Positions 15,933 through 24,137 of a stretch of DNA of 64,000 bases are shown here, in pieces. The stretch spans positions 234,068 to 298,067 of the forward strand of contig JAEWJM010000003.1 of assembly GCA_023386585.1 (NCBI GenBank). Reading direction: 5' to 3'. A program made the position numbers and the translations under genes. Source of the DNA: Bacteroidota bacterium. Its GTDB lineage: Bacteria; Bacteroidota; Bacteroidia; Flavobacteriales; Flavobacteriaceae. The notes below the pieces were generated by a model. The model was given only the letters and a program-made list of their open reading frames with translations, was not told where the DNA came from and searched no databases. The stretch's first letter is position 1, and each line of letters begins with the position of its first letter.

Positions 15933-16004
15933 GGCCCGTTCGTCTATCGGTTAGGACGCCAGGTTTTCATCCTGGTAAGGGGGGTTCGATTCCCCCACGG
16001 GCTA
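15933..16004 (+). tRNA. tRNA-Glu (anticodon TTC), copy 1
   Basis: 72 bases. Acceptor GGCCCGT/ACGGGCT, anticodon stem CCAGG/CCTGG with loop TTTTCAT (anticodon TTC), T-arm GGGGG-TTCGATT-CCCCC, discriminator A at 16004. No CCA is encoded, so the CCA-adding enzyme in this window must finish it. Confidence 0.97.
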
Positions 16005-16048
16005 CAGATTCAGTTTTAATGAACTTTTTCCGGCCTTAGAGGAACTAC

Positions 16049-16120
16049 GGTCCGTTCGTCTAGGGGTTAGGACGCCAGGTTTTCATCCTGGTAACAGGGG
16101 TTCGATTCCCCTACGGACTA
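16049..16120 (+). tRNA. tRNA-Glu (anticodon TTC), copy 2
   Basis: 72 bases. Acceptor GGTCCGT/ACGGACT, the same anticodon arm as copy 1, T-stem AGGGG/CCCCT, discriminator A. It differs from copy 1 in compensated acceptor bases, the D-loop (TAGGGGTTAGG) and the T-arm. 3' CCA not encoded. Confidence 0.97.
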
Positions 16121-16148
16121 CATAAAAAATAAATTATCAGTAAGAAAA

Positions 16149-16400
16149 ATGGCAAATCATAAGTCAGCACTTAAGAGAATCAGAAGTAACGAAAAGAAAA
16201 GGGTACTGAACAGGTATCAGCACAAAACCACCCGTAATGCCATTAAAGCATTGAGGTTGTCAACTGAAAAGTCAGATGCATCTGCAAAACTGTCGGCAGT
16301 GATCTCGATGATCGATAAGCTTGCGAAGAAAAACATCATCCACAATAACAAAGCTTCCAACCTGAAGTCGAAATTGACAAGGCACGTTGCGAAAATGTAA
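16149..16400 (+). CDS. rpsT: 30S ribosomal protein S20
   Basis: 83 residues, basic and all-helical: MANHKSALKRIRSNEKKRVL at the start and NNKASNLKSKLTRHV near the end, both diagnostic for S20. It binds the 5' domain of 16S rRNA. It is 28 bases after the second tRNA-Glu and is likely on the same transcript. Confidence 0.97.
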   Translation: MANHKSALKRIRSNEKKRVLNRYQHKTTRNAIKALRLSTEKSDASAKLSAVISMIDKLAKKNIIHNNKASNLKSKLTRHVAKM

Positions 16401-16419
16401 TGGACTGGAATTTGAAAAC

Positions 16420-16447
16420 AAAAGCCTCTGATTTCAGGGGCTTTTTT
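16420..16447. terminator. Terminator downstream of rpsT, shared with the convergent receiver gene
   Basis: Stem AAAGCCTCTGA/TCAGGGGCTTT (one G-T pair) with a short loop and a T-run after it. Its right side touches the stop codon of the receiver gene at 16446. Confidence 0.88.
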
Positions 16448-16847
16448 ATTTTTGTAAAACTTCTTTCAGCTCTTCGAGCATGTCAACCGTAATTGGTTTC
16501 GACAAAAAATCAATAACCATTGGGTAAGTCTTAGCCTTGTCGACATCGGCGGGATCGATGGTACTGGAAAGCACAATCACTTTCGTAGCGGTCAAAAAGT
16601 TGGCGTAGGTCTTTGAAAAATTATCCAGGAATTCCCATCCACCCATTACCGGCATATTCAGATCTAAAAAAATAAGCTCGGGATAGTTTTCTTCATTGTG
16701 AAGGATGAGGTTGTCAAAATAATGCAGCGCTTCCTCGCCGTTGGCAGCCGAATCGGTGTGCTTCGCGAACGTAGCTTTCGAAATGACCTTGCGGCATAAC
16801 ATCAATGTAATCGGATCGTCATCAACGCATAAAATCCTTTCTAGCAT
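16446..16847 (-). CDS. Single-domain response regulator (CheY-like)
   Basis: 133 residues, one receiver domain: acidic pocket VDDD (9-11), phospho-acceptor Asp62 in FLDLNMPVMGG, Ser94-95 switch and Lys117 in FLSKPI. There is no output domain, so it signals by protein contact. It starts 2 bases after the multi-sensor kinase stop and is the last gene of the four-gene operon. Confidence 0.93.
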   Translation of the reverse strand: MLERILCVDDDPITLMLCRKVISKATFAKHTDSAANGEEALHYFDNLILHNEENYPELIFLDLNMPVMGGWEFLDNFSKTYANFLTATKVIVLSSTIDPADVDKAKTYPMVIDFLSKPITVDMLEELKEVLQK

Positions 16848-16849
16848 CT

Positions 16850-19800
16850 TTATCGGTTTTTAAATGAAAGGGTAAACGTAGTTCCTTTGTTCACTTCACT
16901 CTGCACCGAAATCGATCCGCCCATCGCTTCAACTTGCGATTTAACGAGATATAATCCGAGGCCTTTGCTGTCTGGATAATTATGGAAACGCTGGTAAAGT
17001 CCGAAAATCTTATCGGCATTGCGCTCGAGGTCGATTCCGATTCCATTGTCCTTAAAGGTGATCGTGATGTTATTGCCGACTTGCTTCGAAGACACCTGAA
17101 TCTTCAACTGGCGCGTCGTCGACCGGTACTTGATCGCATTCGTCAGCAGGTTCAGCAAAATGCTTTCAAGATACGACTTGTTAATATTGAGGATAGATAC
17201 CTTCGCCAATTCGATTTTGATGATCGGCTTGTGAAGGCTGATCAGGAATCCAAGCTGATTGAAGACATTTTCAAATACTTCCTGGATCTGAACTTCCTCT
17301 TTCTGGATTGACGGATTGTCTTTAATGATAACAACTTTTACCAAATCATTAATCGTCTCGTTCAACAAGTGCGTCGACCGTGAAAAGCCGTCGAGAATCT
17401 CTTTCAGTTCGTCATTTTCTACCGGAATATCTTCCATCAGGTTTAAAAGTCCGGTCAGGTTCGACAACGGCGCCCTGAAATTATGCGAGGTAATGTACGA
17501 GAACTGCTTAAGGTCGCGGTTATTTTGCGTAAGTTCACGGATCAACTGCTCTTTTTCCTTTTCCTGCTTTTTTTCTTCGGTGATATCACGCTGGATAGAA
17601 ATCCAATGCGAATGTTCTCCTTCTTTATTGGTGATCGGGATCATCGAAAAATTCACCCAGTATTCCTCACCATTTTTCCTATGGTTGAGAGTTTCGAATT
17701 TAAATTCCTTCTTATTTTTAAGCGCTTCCGAGAGTTTTGTGATCTGTCCCGCAACCGATTTCTTGCCCATAAATATGCTTGGCGCCTTGCCGATGACTTC
17801 ACTCGGTTTAAATCCTGTCATCTGCGTGAATGCTGGGTTGACGAACACAATTTTTGGAATTCCGCTGCTGCTGGCCTTTTCGGCTTCTGAAATAATTACC
17901 GAATCCTTCGTCTGCGTAACCACGGTTTCAAGAAGCTTCAGCCTTTGTTCTTCTTCTTTTTGGCGCGTGACGTCCTGCATCGCACCGATCATCCGAAACG
18001 GCTTACCGTCGCTGTCCTTTACAAGGAATCCCCGATCGAAAACATATTTATACGAGCCATCGGCACACGCAAAACGGTATTCGTCCTGCCACTTTTCGAC
18101 CTTTTCCTCAAGGAAATTATACAATTTTACCGATACGCGGATGCTGTCCTCCGGGTGAACGCGGTCAAACCACCATTTCGACGTTTTTCCCACATCTTCC
18201 TTTTTATAACCAAAAACGCCCTGAATTCCTTTATTCCACAAAAAGTCGTCTTCCTGGATTTTCCAATCCCAGATCGTATCGCTGGTCGCTTTGGCCACGA
18301 TGTCATACCGCTCTTTTGCGCGTTCGGTCTCTTCAAACGAATTGCGGTTTTCGAGAAGTACGCCAATCAGGTTGGTCACCCGGTCAATAAGGTTAATTTC
18401 CTCCTGACGCGGCGATTTTACGGTTTTATAATAGGTTGCAAATGACGCAATCACTTTGCCTGTGCGTTTTTTTACCGGAACCGACCAGCAGGCTTTATAA
18501 CCAAATGCACGTGCAACATCTTTGTAGTCTTTCCAGAGCGGATCGTTTTGGATGTCGCTTACAAATACGCTTTTTCCGCGGTACATAGCCGTTCCGCAAG
18601 AGCCTACCGCCGGCCCAATCTCTGCTCCAGAGGTTGCCTGAACATAATCCGGATCGATTTTACCGCTGGCAATAACGTGCATTTTGTGGTCGTCAGACAG
18701 CGACATGATCGTACAGTACGAATCCGGAATAAGGGTTTCGATATTTGCAACCAGTTTATTGATTACGAAATCAAAGCTGATTTTGGGATTTGCATTCAGC
18801 TCGTAGATTTCTTTCTCAATGGCAAGGATGGTTTCCTGGAATTTACGCGTGGAAATGTCCTGCATCGCTCCGACCTTCTTCACCGGAATGCCATTACTCC
18901 AAAGGATATTGAATCGGTCAAGAATATCGGCATACGTGCCATCACTCTTTAAAAGTTTGTATTCAATTTCGAAGTGCGTAGTATTTGGATCTTCGACAGT
19001 TGAGTTCAGGAAGTTATAAACCCGGTCCCGGTCGTCAGGATGAAGGCATGTTTTGAAAAAATCTATATCAGTGATCTGGTTATCAAACACGTATCCGAAC
19101 AAAGTATGGTACGACGAACCGGAAATGTAAATTTTCTTTGTCACGAAGTCGTAATCGTAAATTGCATCGCTGGTCGCCCGGGCTATTGCCTCAAATCTTT
19201 CAGTGCTTTCGCGGATTTTCCGTTCATTTTCGACCCGCGCCGTCACATCGATGCTTAGGACCATTCGCGCCTTTCGGCCTTCAAAATCGATTTCATTGCT
19301 CTCAATCTGAACATCGATAATTTCGCCGTTTTTCTTGATATGCCGAAACGTTCCGGTTGAATACGCACTGTTATTTTTGACATCGATCAGCGCCTGATGG
19401 AATAAGATGATATCTTCTTTCGGGCGGATATCGTGAATTGTCATTGATCGAAATTCCTCCAGGCTGTAACCGTAATGGCGCACCGCTGCCTGATTGACAT
19501 AAAGGAACCTGAAAGTATCTTTATCGTAAATCCATTTTGGAAGTGGACTCAATTCAAAGATGCTTTTGTATTTCTCTTCCGACTCCTTTAATTTGTTGAG
19601 AGTTTTCGCGCGTTCGATTGCATACGTTACACTTTTATGCAACAGCGGCGCGGTGAGTTCATCTTTTAAAAGGTAGTCGGAGATTCCCGTTGCAAGTAAT
19701 TTAACGCCGTTTTTATTGCTGTTTCCGGTCAGTACTATTACCGGTATCTGCACGTTCAGCGACAACACTTCCCGGATCAGGTCGTCACCGCTAAGGTCCG

Positions 19801-19993
19801 GTAGGGAAAGGTCAAGGATGATCACGTCGGCATCGGGATTTCCGGTGATCAGCTTCTTGGCATTTGAAAAGTTCTTGCCGCGTAGTACGGACGGATTGTC
19901 AAAACTTTCCGATAGAAAATCCTCAATAAGGACAAAGTCGCCCGAATTGTCTTCGATCACCAGAATCTTGAAATCCGAAGCGGTGGCTATCAT
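16850..19993 (-). CDS. Multi-sensor histidine kinase: REC-PAS-PAS-GAF-PAS-PAS-kinase
   Basis: 1047 residues, no membrane segment. A receiver is at the N-terminus (1-125; Glu14/Asp15, phospho-Asp61, LTGNS). PAS domains follow at about 140-255 and 265-385, GAF at about 400-545, then PAS at about 560-680 and 695-815, several with a PAC end. The kinase core begins near 830: H-box SHNFRAPLSN, N-box LLNLLTNAIKYRS, G1 DNGIGID, and a closing GLGLYLVKSQVEAMGG. The N-terminal receiver can accept phosphate from another kinase and adjust this one. Its ATG overlaps the TGA of the receiver gene before it. Ligands unknown. Confidence 0.93.
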   Translation of the reverse strand: MIATASDFKILVIEDNSGDFVLIEDFLSESFDNPSVLRGKNFSNAKKLITGNPDADVIILDLSLPDLSGDDLIREVLSLNVQIPVIVLTGNSNKNGVKLLATGISDYLLKDELTAPLLHKSVTYAIERAKTLNKLKESEEKYKSIFELSPLPKWIYDKDTFRFLYVNQAAVRHYGYSLEEFRSMTIHDIRPKEDIILFHQALIDVKNNSAYSTGTFRHIKKNGEIIDVQIESNEIDFEGRKARMVLSIDVTARVENERKIRESTERFEAIARATSDAIYDYDFVTKKIYISGSSYHTLFGYVFDNQITDIDFFKTCLHPDDRDRVYNFLNSTVEDPNTTHFEIEYKLLKSDGTYADILDRFNILWSNGIPVKKVGAMQDISTRKFQETILAIEKEIYELNANPKISFDFVINKLVANIETLIPDSYCTIMSLSDDHKMHVIASGKIDPDYVQATSGAEIGPAVGSCGTAMYRGKSVFVSDIQNDPLWKDYKDVARAFGYKACWSVPVKKRTGKVIASFATYYKTVKSPRQEEINLIDRVTNLIGVLLENRNSFEETERAKERYDIVAKATSDTIWDWKIQEDDFLWNKGIQGVFGYKKEDVGKTSKWWFDRVHPEDSIRVSVKLYNFLEEKVEKWQDEYRFACADGSYKYVFDRGFLVKDSDGKPFRMIGAMQDVTRQKEEEQRLKLLETVVTQTKDSVIISEAEKASSSGIPKIVFVNPAFTQMTGFKPSEVIGKAPSIFMGKKSVAGQITKLSEALKNKKEFKFETLNHRKNGEEYWVNFSMIPITNKEGEHSHWISIQRDITEEKKQEKEKEQLIRELTQNNRDLKQFSYITSHNFRAPLSNLTGLLNLMEDIPVENDELKEILDGFSRSTHLLNETINDLVKVVIIKDNPSIQKEEVQIQEVFENVFNQLGFLISLHKPIIKIELAKVSILNINKSYLESILLNLLTNAIKYRSTTRQLKIQVSSKQVGNNITITFKDNGIGIDLERNADKIFGLYQRFHNYPDSKGLGLYLVKSQVEAMGGSISVQSEVNKGTTFTLSFKNR

Positions 19994-20415
19994 TTGGCTT
20001 CGTTTTTAGTACGATCCCAAAACGCTTCTATTGTTTGGACAACATTGGCAAAATCACCGGCATCAACAGGCTTTGCGATGTAGAGATCCGCCTCGTTCTG
20101 AAACGATTTTACGATGTCGTCCTGAGATGAAGACGTGGTAAGCATGATAACCGGAATGTGGCTTTTATGTGAGTTAGTTCGAATTTGCCGGAGCACTTCG
20201 TGGCCGTTGATTTTCGGCAGGTTAACATCCAGCAGAATCAGGTCGGGCTCATCGGCTTCCGTATAAGGTTCGCGGTTTTCGATGTATTGAATGGCTTCCC
20301 AACCGTCTTTGACCACCGTGACTTTTTTTGGCATTTTGCCTTCCTTCAACGCATCAACAGTTAACAGTATATCTCCTTCATTATCTTCGACCAGCAATAC
20401 TTTGATCTGGGTCAT
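19990..20415 (-). CDS. Single-domain response regulator (Rcp1-like)
   Basis: 141 residues, receiver only: LVEDNEGD (8-15), Asp63 in LLDVNLPKINGHEVL, LTTSS and Lys115 in YIAKPV. The extended loop before Asp63 (NREPYTEADEPDLILLD) is that of receivers paired with phytochrome-type kinases such as cyanobacterial Rcp1. It lies between the two kinases and is coupled to the second by ATGA. Confidence 0.93.
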   Translation of the reverse strand: MTQIKVLLVEDNEGDILLTVDALKEGKMPKKVTVVKDGWEAIQYIENREPYTEADEPDLILLDVNLPKINGHEVLRQIRTNSHKSHIPVIMLTTSSSQDDIVKSFQNEADLYIAKPVDAGDFANVVQTIEAFWDRTKNEAK

Positions 20416-20449
20416 CTCTCGCGTTTTGGGTTAAACAAATATATATAAA

Positions 20450-22003
20450 CTATTTTTTAATTGTAAAATAAAAAGTACTGCCCGCTCCGGTCTCTGATTC
20501 CACCCAAATCCTGCCACCACTGCCTTCGATGATTTTTTTACATATCGACAAACCGATTCCCGTTCCGGAATACTCGTCGCGGTTGTGGAGCCGTTGGAAC
20601 AGCACGAAGATTTTGTCAAAGAATTGCGCTTCCATTCCGATTCCGTTGTCGGCAACCGAAATCTCCCAAAAACCATCAACTTCCCGGCAACCGATCTTTA
20701 CCTCCGGCCTTTCATTGCTGCCCTGATATTTAATTGCATTACCGATGAGATTCTGGAAAATTTGCTGCATCGATATCCTGCTGAATGACACCACAGGAAG
20801 CTGTTCAACGGTTATGGAAACGTTTTTTTCCTGTATAGCCGCCGTGTTCAGCTTCAGCACTTCCGAAGCCAATTGGTTTAAATCGACTTGCTCGGTGGTA
20901 ATGTCGGCCTTTCCGGCGCGTGAATATTCCAACAAGTCCAGAATCACTTTTCTCATCCGCACCGCACCATCAACCGCAAAATTCAGGTATTGCTTTCCTT
21001 TTTCGTCCAACTTTCCGTCGTACTTCTTCTCGAGCTGGCTTAAAAAACTGGTCACCATCCGAAGCGGCTCCTGCAGGTCGTGCGAGGCGATGTACGCAAA
21101 TTGTTCGAGTTCAATATTCGATTTGGCAAGGTCTTCAATCGTTTTTGACATTCGCTCGTTAAGATCACGCAGCGTTTCCTCATTTCGCTTCCGATCGGTA
21201 ATATCGCGGATAAACGCACAGAAAATTTCATCTTCGCCTTCCTGTCGGATCGGAAGTACCGTCAATTCAATAGGAAAATGATGGCCCTCACGGTTAACCG
21301 CCGTCAGTTCAAGCAATGTGTTGATGGCCCGGCCCTGTCCCGTTTCCATGTATCGTTTGATTCCGTTCCGGTGCATTTCCTTATACGGATCGGGAATTAT
21401 ATAATCGGAAAGCCGTTGTCCCACAACTTCTTCTTTCGTCCAGCCAAAAATCTTTTCAGCCTGCGGGTTCCAAAGCGAGACCGTATCGTTGGCATCAATG
21501 CAGATAATGGCATCCAGTGCGGCATTCATGATCAGCCTGCGGAGTTCTTCGGTTTTCGTTGCCACGTGTTCCAACGCCGAGCGATACCGTTTCTCACTGC
21601 TGTTCAGTTGGCGCTCTATTTTTTTTCGGCTGCTCACATCTTCAACGGTAACGACGATAAAACGCCGCCCGTCAGAAGCGGTGATCATTTGCGCATGACT
21701 TTGGACTTCAAGTAGGCTGCCATCGCGCTTTTGCCGTTTCCATTCGCCCGAAAGGGTTTTTCCGCTGGTAAAAAATGCATTCGTGATGTTGATTGCATTC
21801 TCCTTTTCATTGTCAGGAACGATCTCCAGAAAAGAAGTTCCGATCATTTCCTCTGGTCGGTAACCGAAAAGATCGGCATAAGCAGGATTGACGAAAGCAA
21901 AAGTACTGGCTTCGTCTACAAGGCAAACCGCCGAACTGACTGCCGAAAGCGTAGCGGCCAGCAGCGGATTTTCTGAACAAAATTCGTGGGTCATTATTTT
22001 CAA
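20450..22003 (-). CDS. PAS-PAS histidine kinase, phytochrome-kinase type
   Basis: 517 residues, cytoplasmic. PAS 1 spans about 15-130 and PAS 2 about 148-270 (ICIDANDTVSLWNPQAEKIFGWTKEE), followed by a coiled coil. The HisKA domain has ASHDLQEPLRMV, the H-box form of phytochrome-like kinases. The ATPase has NLIGNAIKYQG, DNGIGME and GTGIGLSICKKIIE. No photoreceptor GAF domain is seen, so light sensing is not implied. It is first in the operon with the next receiver 34 bases on. Confidence 0.93.
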   Translation of the reverse strand: MKIMTHEFCSENPLLAATLSAVSSAVCLVDEASTFAFVNPAYADLFGYRPEEMIGTSFLEIVPDNEKENAINITNAFFTSGKTLSGEWKRQKRDGSLLEVQSHAQMITASDGRRFIVVTVEDVSSRKKIERQLNSSEKRYRSALEHVATKTEELRRLIMNAALDAIICIDANDTVSLWNPQAEKIFGWTKEEVVGQRLSDYIIPDPYKEMHRNGIKRYMETGQGRAINTLLELTAVNREGHHFPIELTVLPIRQEGEDEIFCAFIRDITDRKRNEETLRDLNERMSKTIEDLAKSNIELEQFAYIASHDLQEPLRMVTSFLSQLEKKYDGKLDEKGKQYLNFAVDGAVRMRKVILDLLEYSRAGKADITTEQVDLNQLASEVLKLNTAAIQEKNVSITVEQLPVVSFSRISMQQIFQNLIGNAIKYQGSNERPEVKIGCREVDGFWEISVADNGIGMEAQFFDKIFVLFQRLHNRDEYSGTGIGLSICKKIIEGSGGRIWVESETGAGSTFYFTIKK

Positions 22004-22124
22004 TTGGTATCGTTAAAAATAAATATTTAAAATCCGCGTGCAGCTGCCCGCCAACAAATTTGTCAACAAACGTTTACGTTATGACCACTGAAAAAAATGT
22101 GGCGAAACTTCAAAAAATAAAGTC

Positions 22125-22132
22125 TACATTTG
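22125..22132 (+). promoter_or_regulatory. -7 box of the typA promoter
   Basis: TACATTTG, ending 18 bases before the typA ATG. No TTG at the expected -33 spacing. Confidence 0.6.
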
Positions 22133-22150
22133 CACCTCAAAAAAATTTAC

Positions 22151-23947
22151 ATGCAATCTATCAGGAACATAGCCATCATTGCCCACGTTGACCACGGTAA
22201 AACCACTTTGGTCGACAAGATCATGTACCACTGCCAGCTTTTCCGTGAAAACGAAAATACGGGTGACTTGATCCTCGACAACAACGACCTTGAGCGTGAG
22301 CGCGGCATTACGATTACGTCAAAAAACGTAAGCGTTGTATATAAAGGAACAAAAATCAATATCATCGATACACCAGGTCACGCCGATTTTGGTGGCGAAG
22401 TAGAGCGAGTGCTCAACATGGCCGACGGTGTGTGCCTTTTGGTTGATGCGTTCGAAGGCCCAATGCCACAAACGCGTTTCGTACTTCAAAAAGCGATCAA
22501 CCTCGGATTGAAACCGTGCGTTGTGATCAATAAGGTTGACAAAGAAAACTGTACTCCGGAAGAAGTCCACGAAAAAGTATTCGATCTCATGTACGAACTC
22601 GGCGCAACTGAAGAGCAGCTTGACTTCCCGACTGTTTACGGTTCTGCAAAACAAAACTGGATGTCCGACGATTTCCGCAAGCCAACAAACAACATCGAAC
22701 CGCTTCTTGACATGGTGATCAAAAACGTTCCGGCGCCAAAAGTTTCTGAAGGAACGCCGCAGATGCTGATCACTTCACTCGACTTTTCTTCTTTCACCGG
22801 CCGTATCGCGATCGGAAGGTTGGAGAGAGGCGTACTTCGTGAAGGAATGCCAATTTCGTTAGTGAAACGTGACGGGAAAGTGATAAAGTCAAGAATCAAG
22901 GAACTCCATACTTTTGAAGGCCTTGGCCGTAAGAAAGTAGAAGAGGTTGTAGCAGGCGATATCTGCGCCATTGTTGGTGTGGAAGGTTTTGAGATCGGCG
23001 ATACCATCGCTGATTTTGAAAATCCGGAAGCGCTTCAGACCATCGCGATCGACGAGCCAACAATGAGCATGCTTTTTACGATCAACGATTCACCATTCTT
23101 CGGAAAAGAGGGAAAATTTGTAACCTCGCGCCACATCAAGGACCGTCTCGCACGTGAACTTGAAAAAAACCTTGCACTGCGCGTAGGTGAAACTGATTCG
23201 GCAGATAAATTCATGGTCTTTGGCCGCGGCGTACTCCATTTGTCGGTTCTTATCGAAACCATGCGCCGCGAAGGTTATGAGCTCCAAATCGGACAGCCAC
23301 AGGTTATCATCAAGGAAATCGACGGCGTCAAATGCGAACCTGTTGAAGAGCTTACGATCGACCTTCCTGAAAATCTTTCGGGCCGCGCGGTAGAATTCGT
23401 GACCATCCGAAAAGGCGAAATGCTCAGTATGGAAGGAAAAGGCGACAGGATGATCGTCAAATTCAACATTCCGTCACGCGGAATCATCGGTCTGCGTAAC
23501 CAATTGCTCACTGCAACAGCAGGCGAGGCGATCATGGCGCACCGTTTTATCGGATACGAACCGTACAAAGGTGAGATTCCGGGCCGTAACAACGGTTCAC
23601 TGATTTCAATGGAAAACGGTAAGGCAATTCCTTATTCAATCGACAAACTTCAGGATCGCGGCAAATTTTTCGTCGATCCAAACGAAGATATTTACGAAGG
23701 CCAGGTTATCGGCGAAAACTCACGTGGCGACGATATGACCGTCAACGTGACCAAAACCAAGAAACTTACGAACGTGCGTTCTTCGGGTGCCGACGACAAA
23801 GCGCGGATCATTCCCGCAATCAAATTCTCACTCGAGGAAGCGCTCGAATACATCCAGAAAGACGAATACGTCGAGGTAACTCCAAAGTCCTTGCGACTGC
23901 GGAAAATCTACCTGAACGAAAACGACAGGAAAAGATTCAAGATCTAA
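22151..23947 (+). CDS. typA: Translational GTPase TypA/BipA
   Basis: 598 residues from ATG 22151 (MQSIRNIAIIAHVDHGKTTL). G1 AHVDHGKTT (11-19), switch I RGITI, G3 DTPGHADFGGEVERVL, G4 NKVDKE and G5 GSAKQ are present. Domains II, III (EF-G-like), V and the BipA-specific C-terminal domain follow. TypA is a ribosome-binding GTPase needed for growth under stress or at low temperature and for 50S assembly. A -7 box and a terminator make it a single-gene unit. Confidence 0.97.
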   Translation: MQSIRNIAIIAHVDHGKTTLVDKIMYHCQLFRENENTGDLILDNNDLERERGITITSKNVSVVYKGTKINIIDTPGHADFGGEVERVLNMADGVCLLVDAFEGPMPQTRFVLQKAINLGLKPCVVINKVDKENCTPEEVHEKVFDLMYELGATEEQLDFPTVYGSAKQNWMSDDFRKPTNNIEPLLDMVIKNVPAPKVSEGTPQMLITSLDFSSFTGRIAIGRLERGVLREGMPISLVKRDGKVIKSRIKELHTFEGLGRKKVEEVVAGDICAIVGVEGFEIGDTIADFENPEALQTIAIDEPTMSMLFTINDSPFFGKEGKFVTSRHIKDRLARELEKNLALRVGETDSADKFMVFGRGVLHLSVLIETMRREGYELQIGQPQVIIKEIDGVKCEPVEELTIDLPENLSGRAVEFVTIRKGEMLSMEGKGDRMIVKFNIPSRGIIGLRNQLLTATAGEAIMAHRFIGYEPYKGEIPGRNNGSLISMENGKAIPYSIDKLQDRGKFFVDPNEDIYEGQVIGENSRGDDMTVNVTKTKKLTNVRSSGADDKARIIPAIKFSLEEALEYIQKDEYVEVTPKSLRLRKIYLNENDRKRFKI

Positions 23948-23963
23948 TTCGAATAGTCCTAAT

Positions 23964-23995
23964 AAAAAAAGCCATCCTAACAAGGTGGCTTTTTG
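23964..23995 (+). terminator. Terminator of typA
   Basis: AAAAGCCATCC paired with GGTGGCTTTT (one T-G pair), small loop, then TTTTTG. Confidence 0.85.
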
Positions 23996-23998
23996 TTT

Positions 23999-24122
23999 GG
24001 GCGTTTACCGTTCGCGATTGCTGGTAACAATATCCATTATCTAAATCGCGCTCGCGGCCGGGCTATCCGTTTCAATTTTTATCGCTGCCGCGCTAAAAGA
24101 TTTCCACTGCTATCCCTAACGC
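23999..24122. repeat. Dispersed intergenic repeat, copy B
   Basis: It runs from GGGCGTT to TATCCCTAACGC and includes GCGGCCGGGCTATCCG and ATTTCCACTGC. It shares these blocks, in the same order, with the element at 54228-54355 and, more loosely, 44533-44640. Like those it lies just 3' of a minus-strand gene (16 bases after its stop). Read on the minus strand it begins GCGTTAGGGATAGCAG. Confidence 0.65.
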
Positions 24123-24137
24123 TGCTTTGAATCAAGT

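Noticed and set aside
17316..18158. A 280-codon open frame on the plus strand opposite the multi-sensor kinase
   Set aside because: It is antisense to well-conserved PAS and kinase domains and its translation is Ser/Arg/Phe-rich with no motif.
22054..22063. Palindrome ACAAATTTGT upstream of the PAS kinase operon
   Set aside because: Only 10 bases and AT-rich; no second copy seen and no evidence for an operator.
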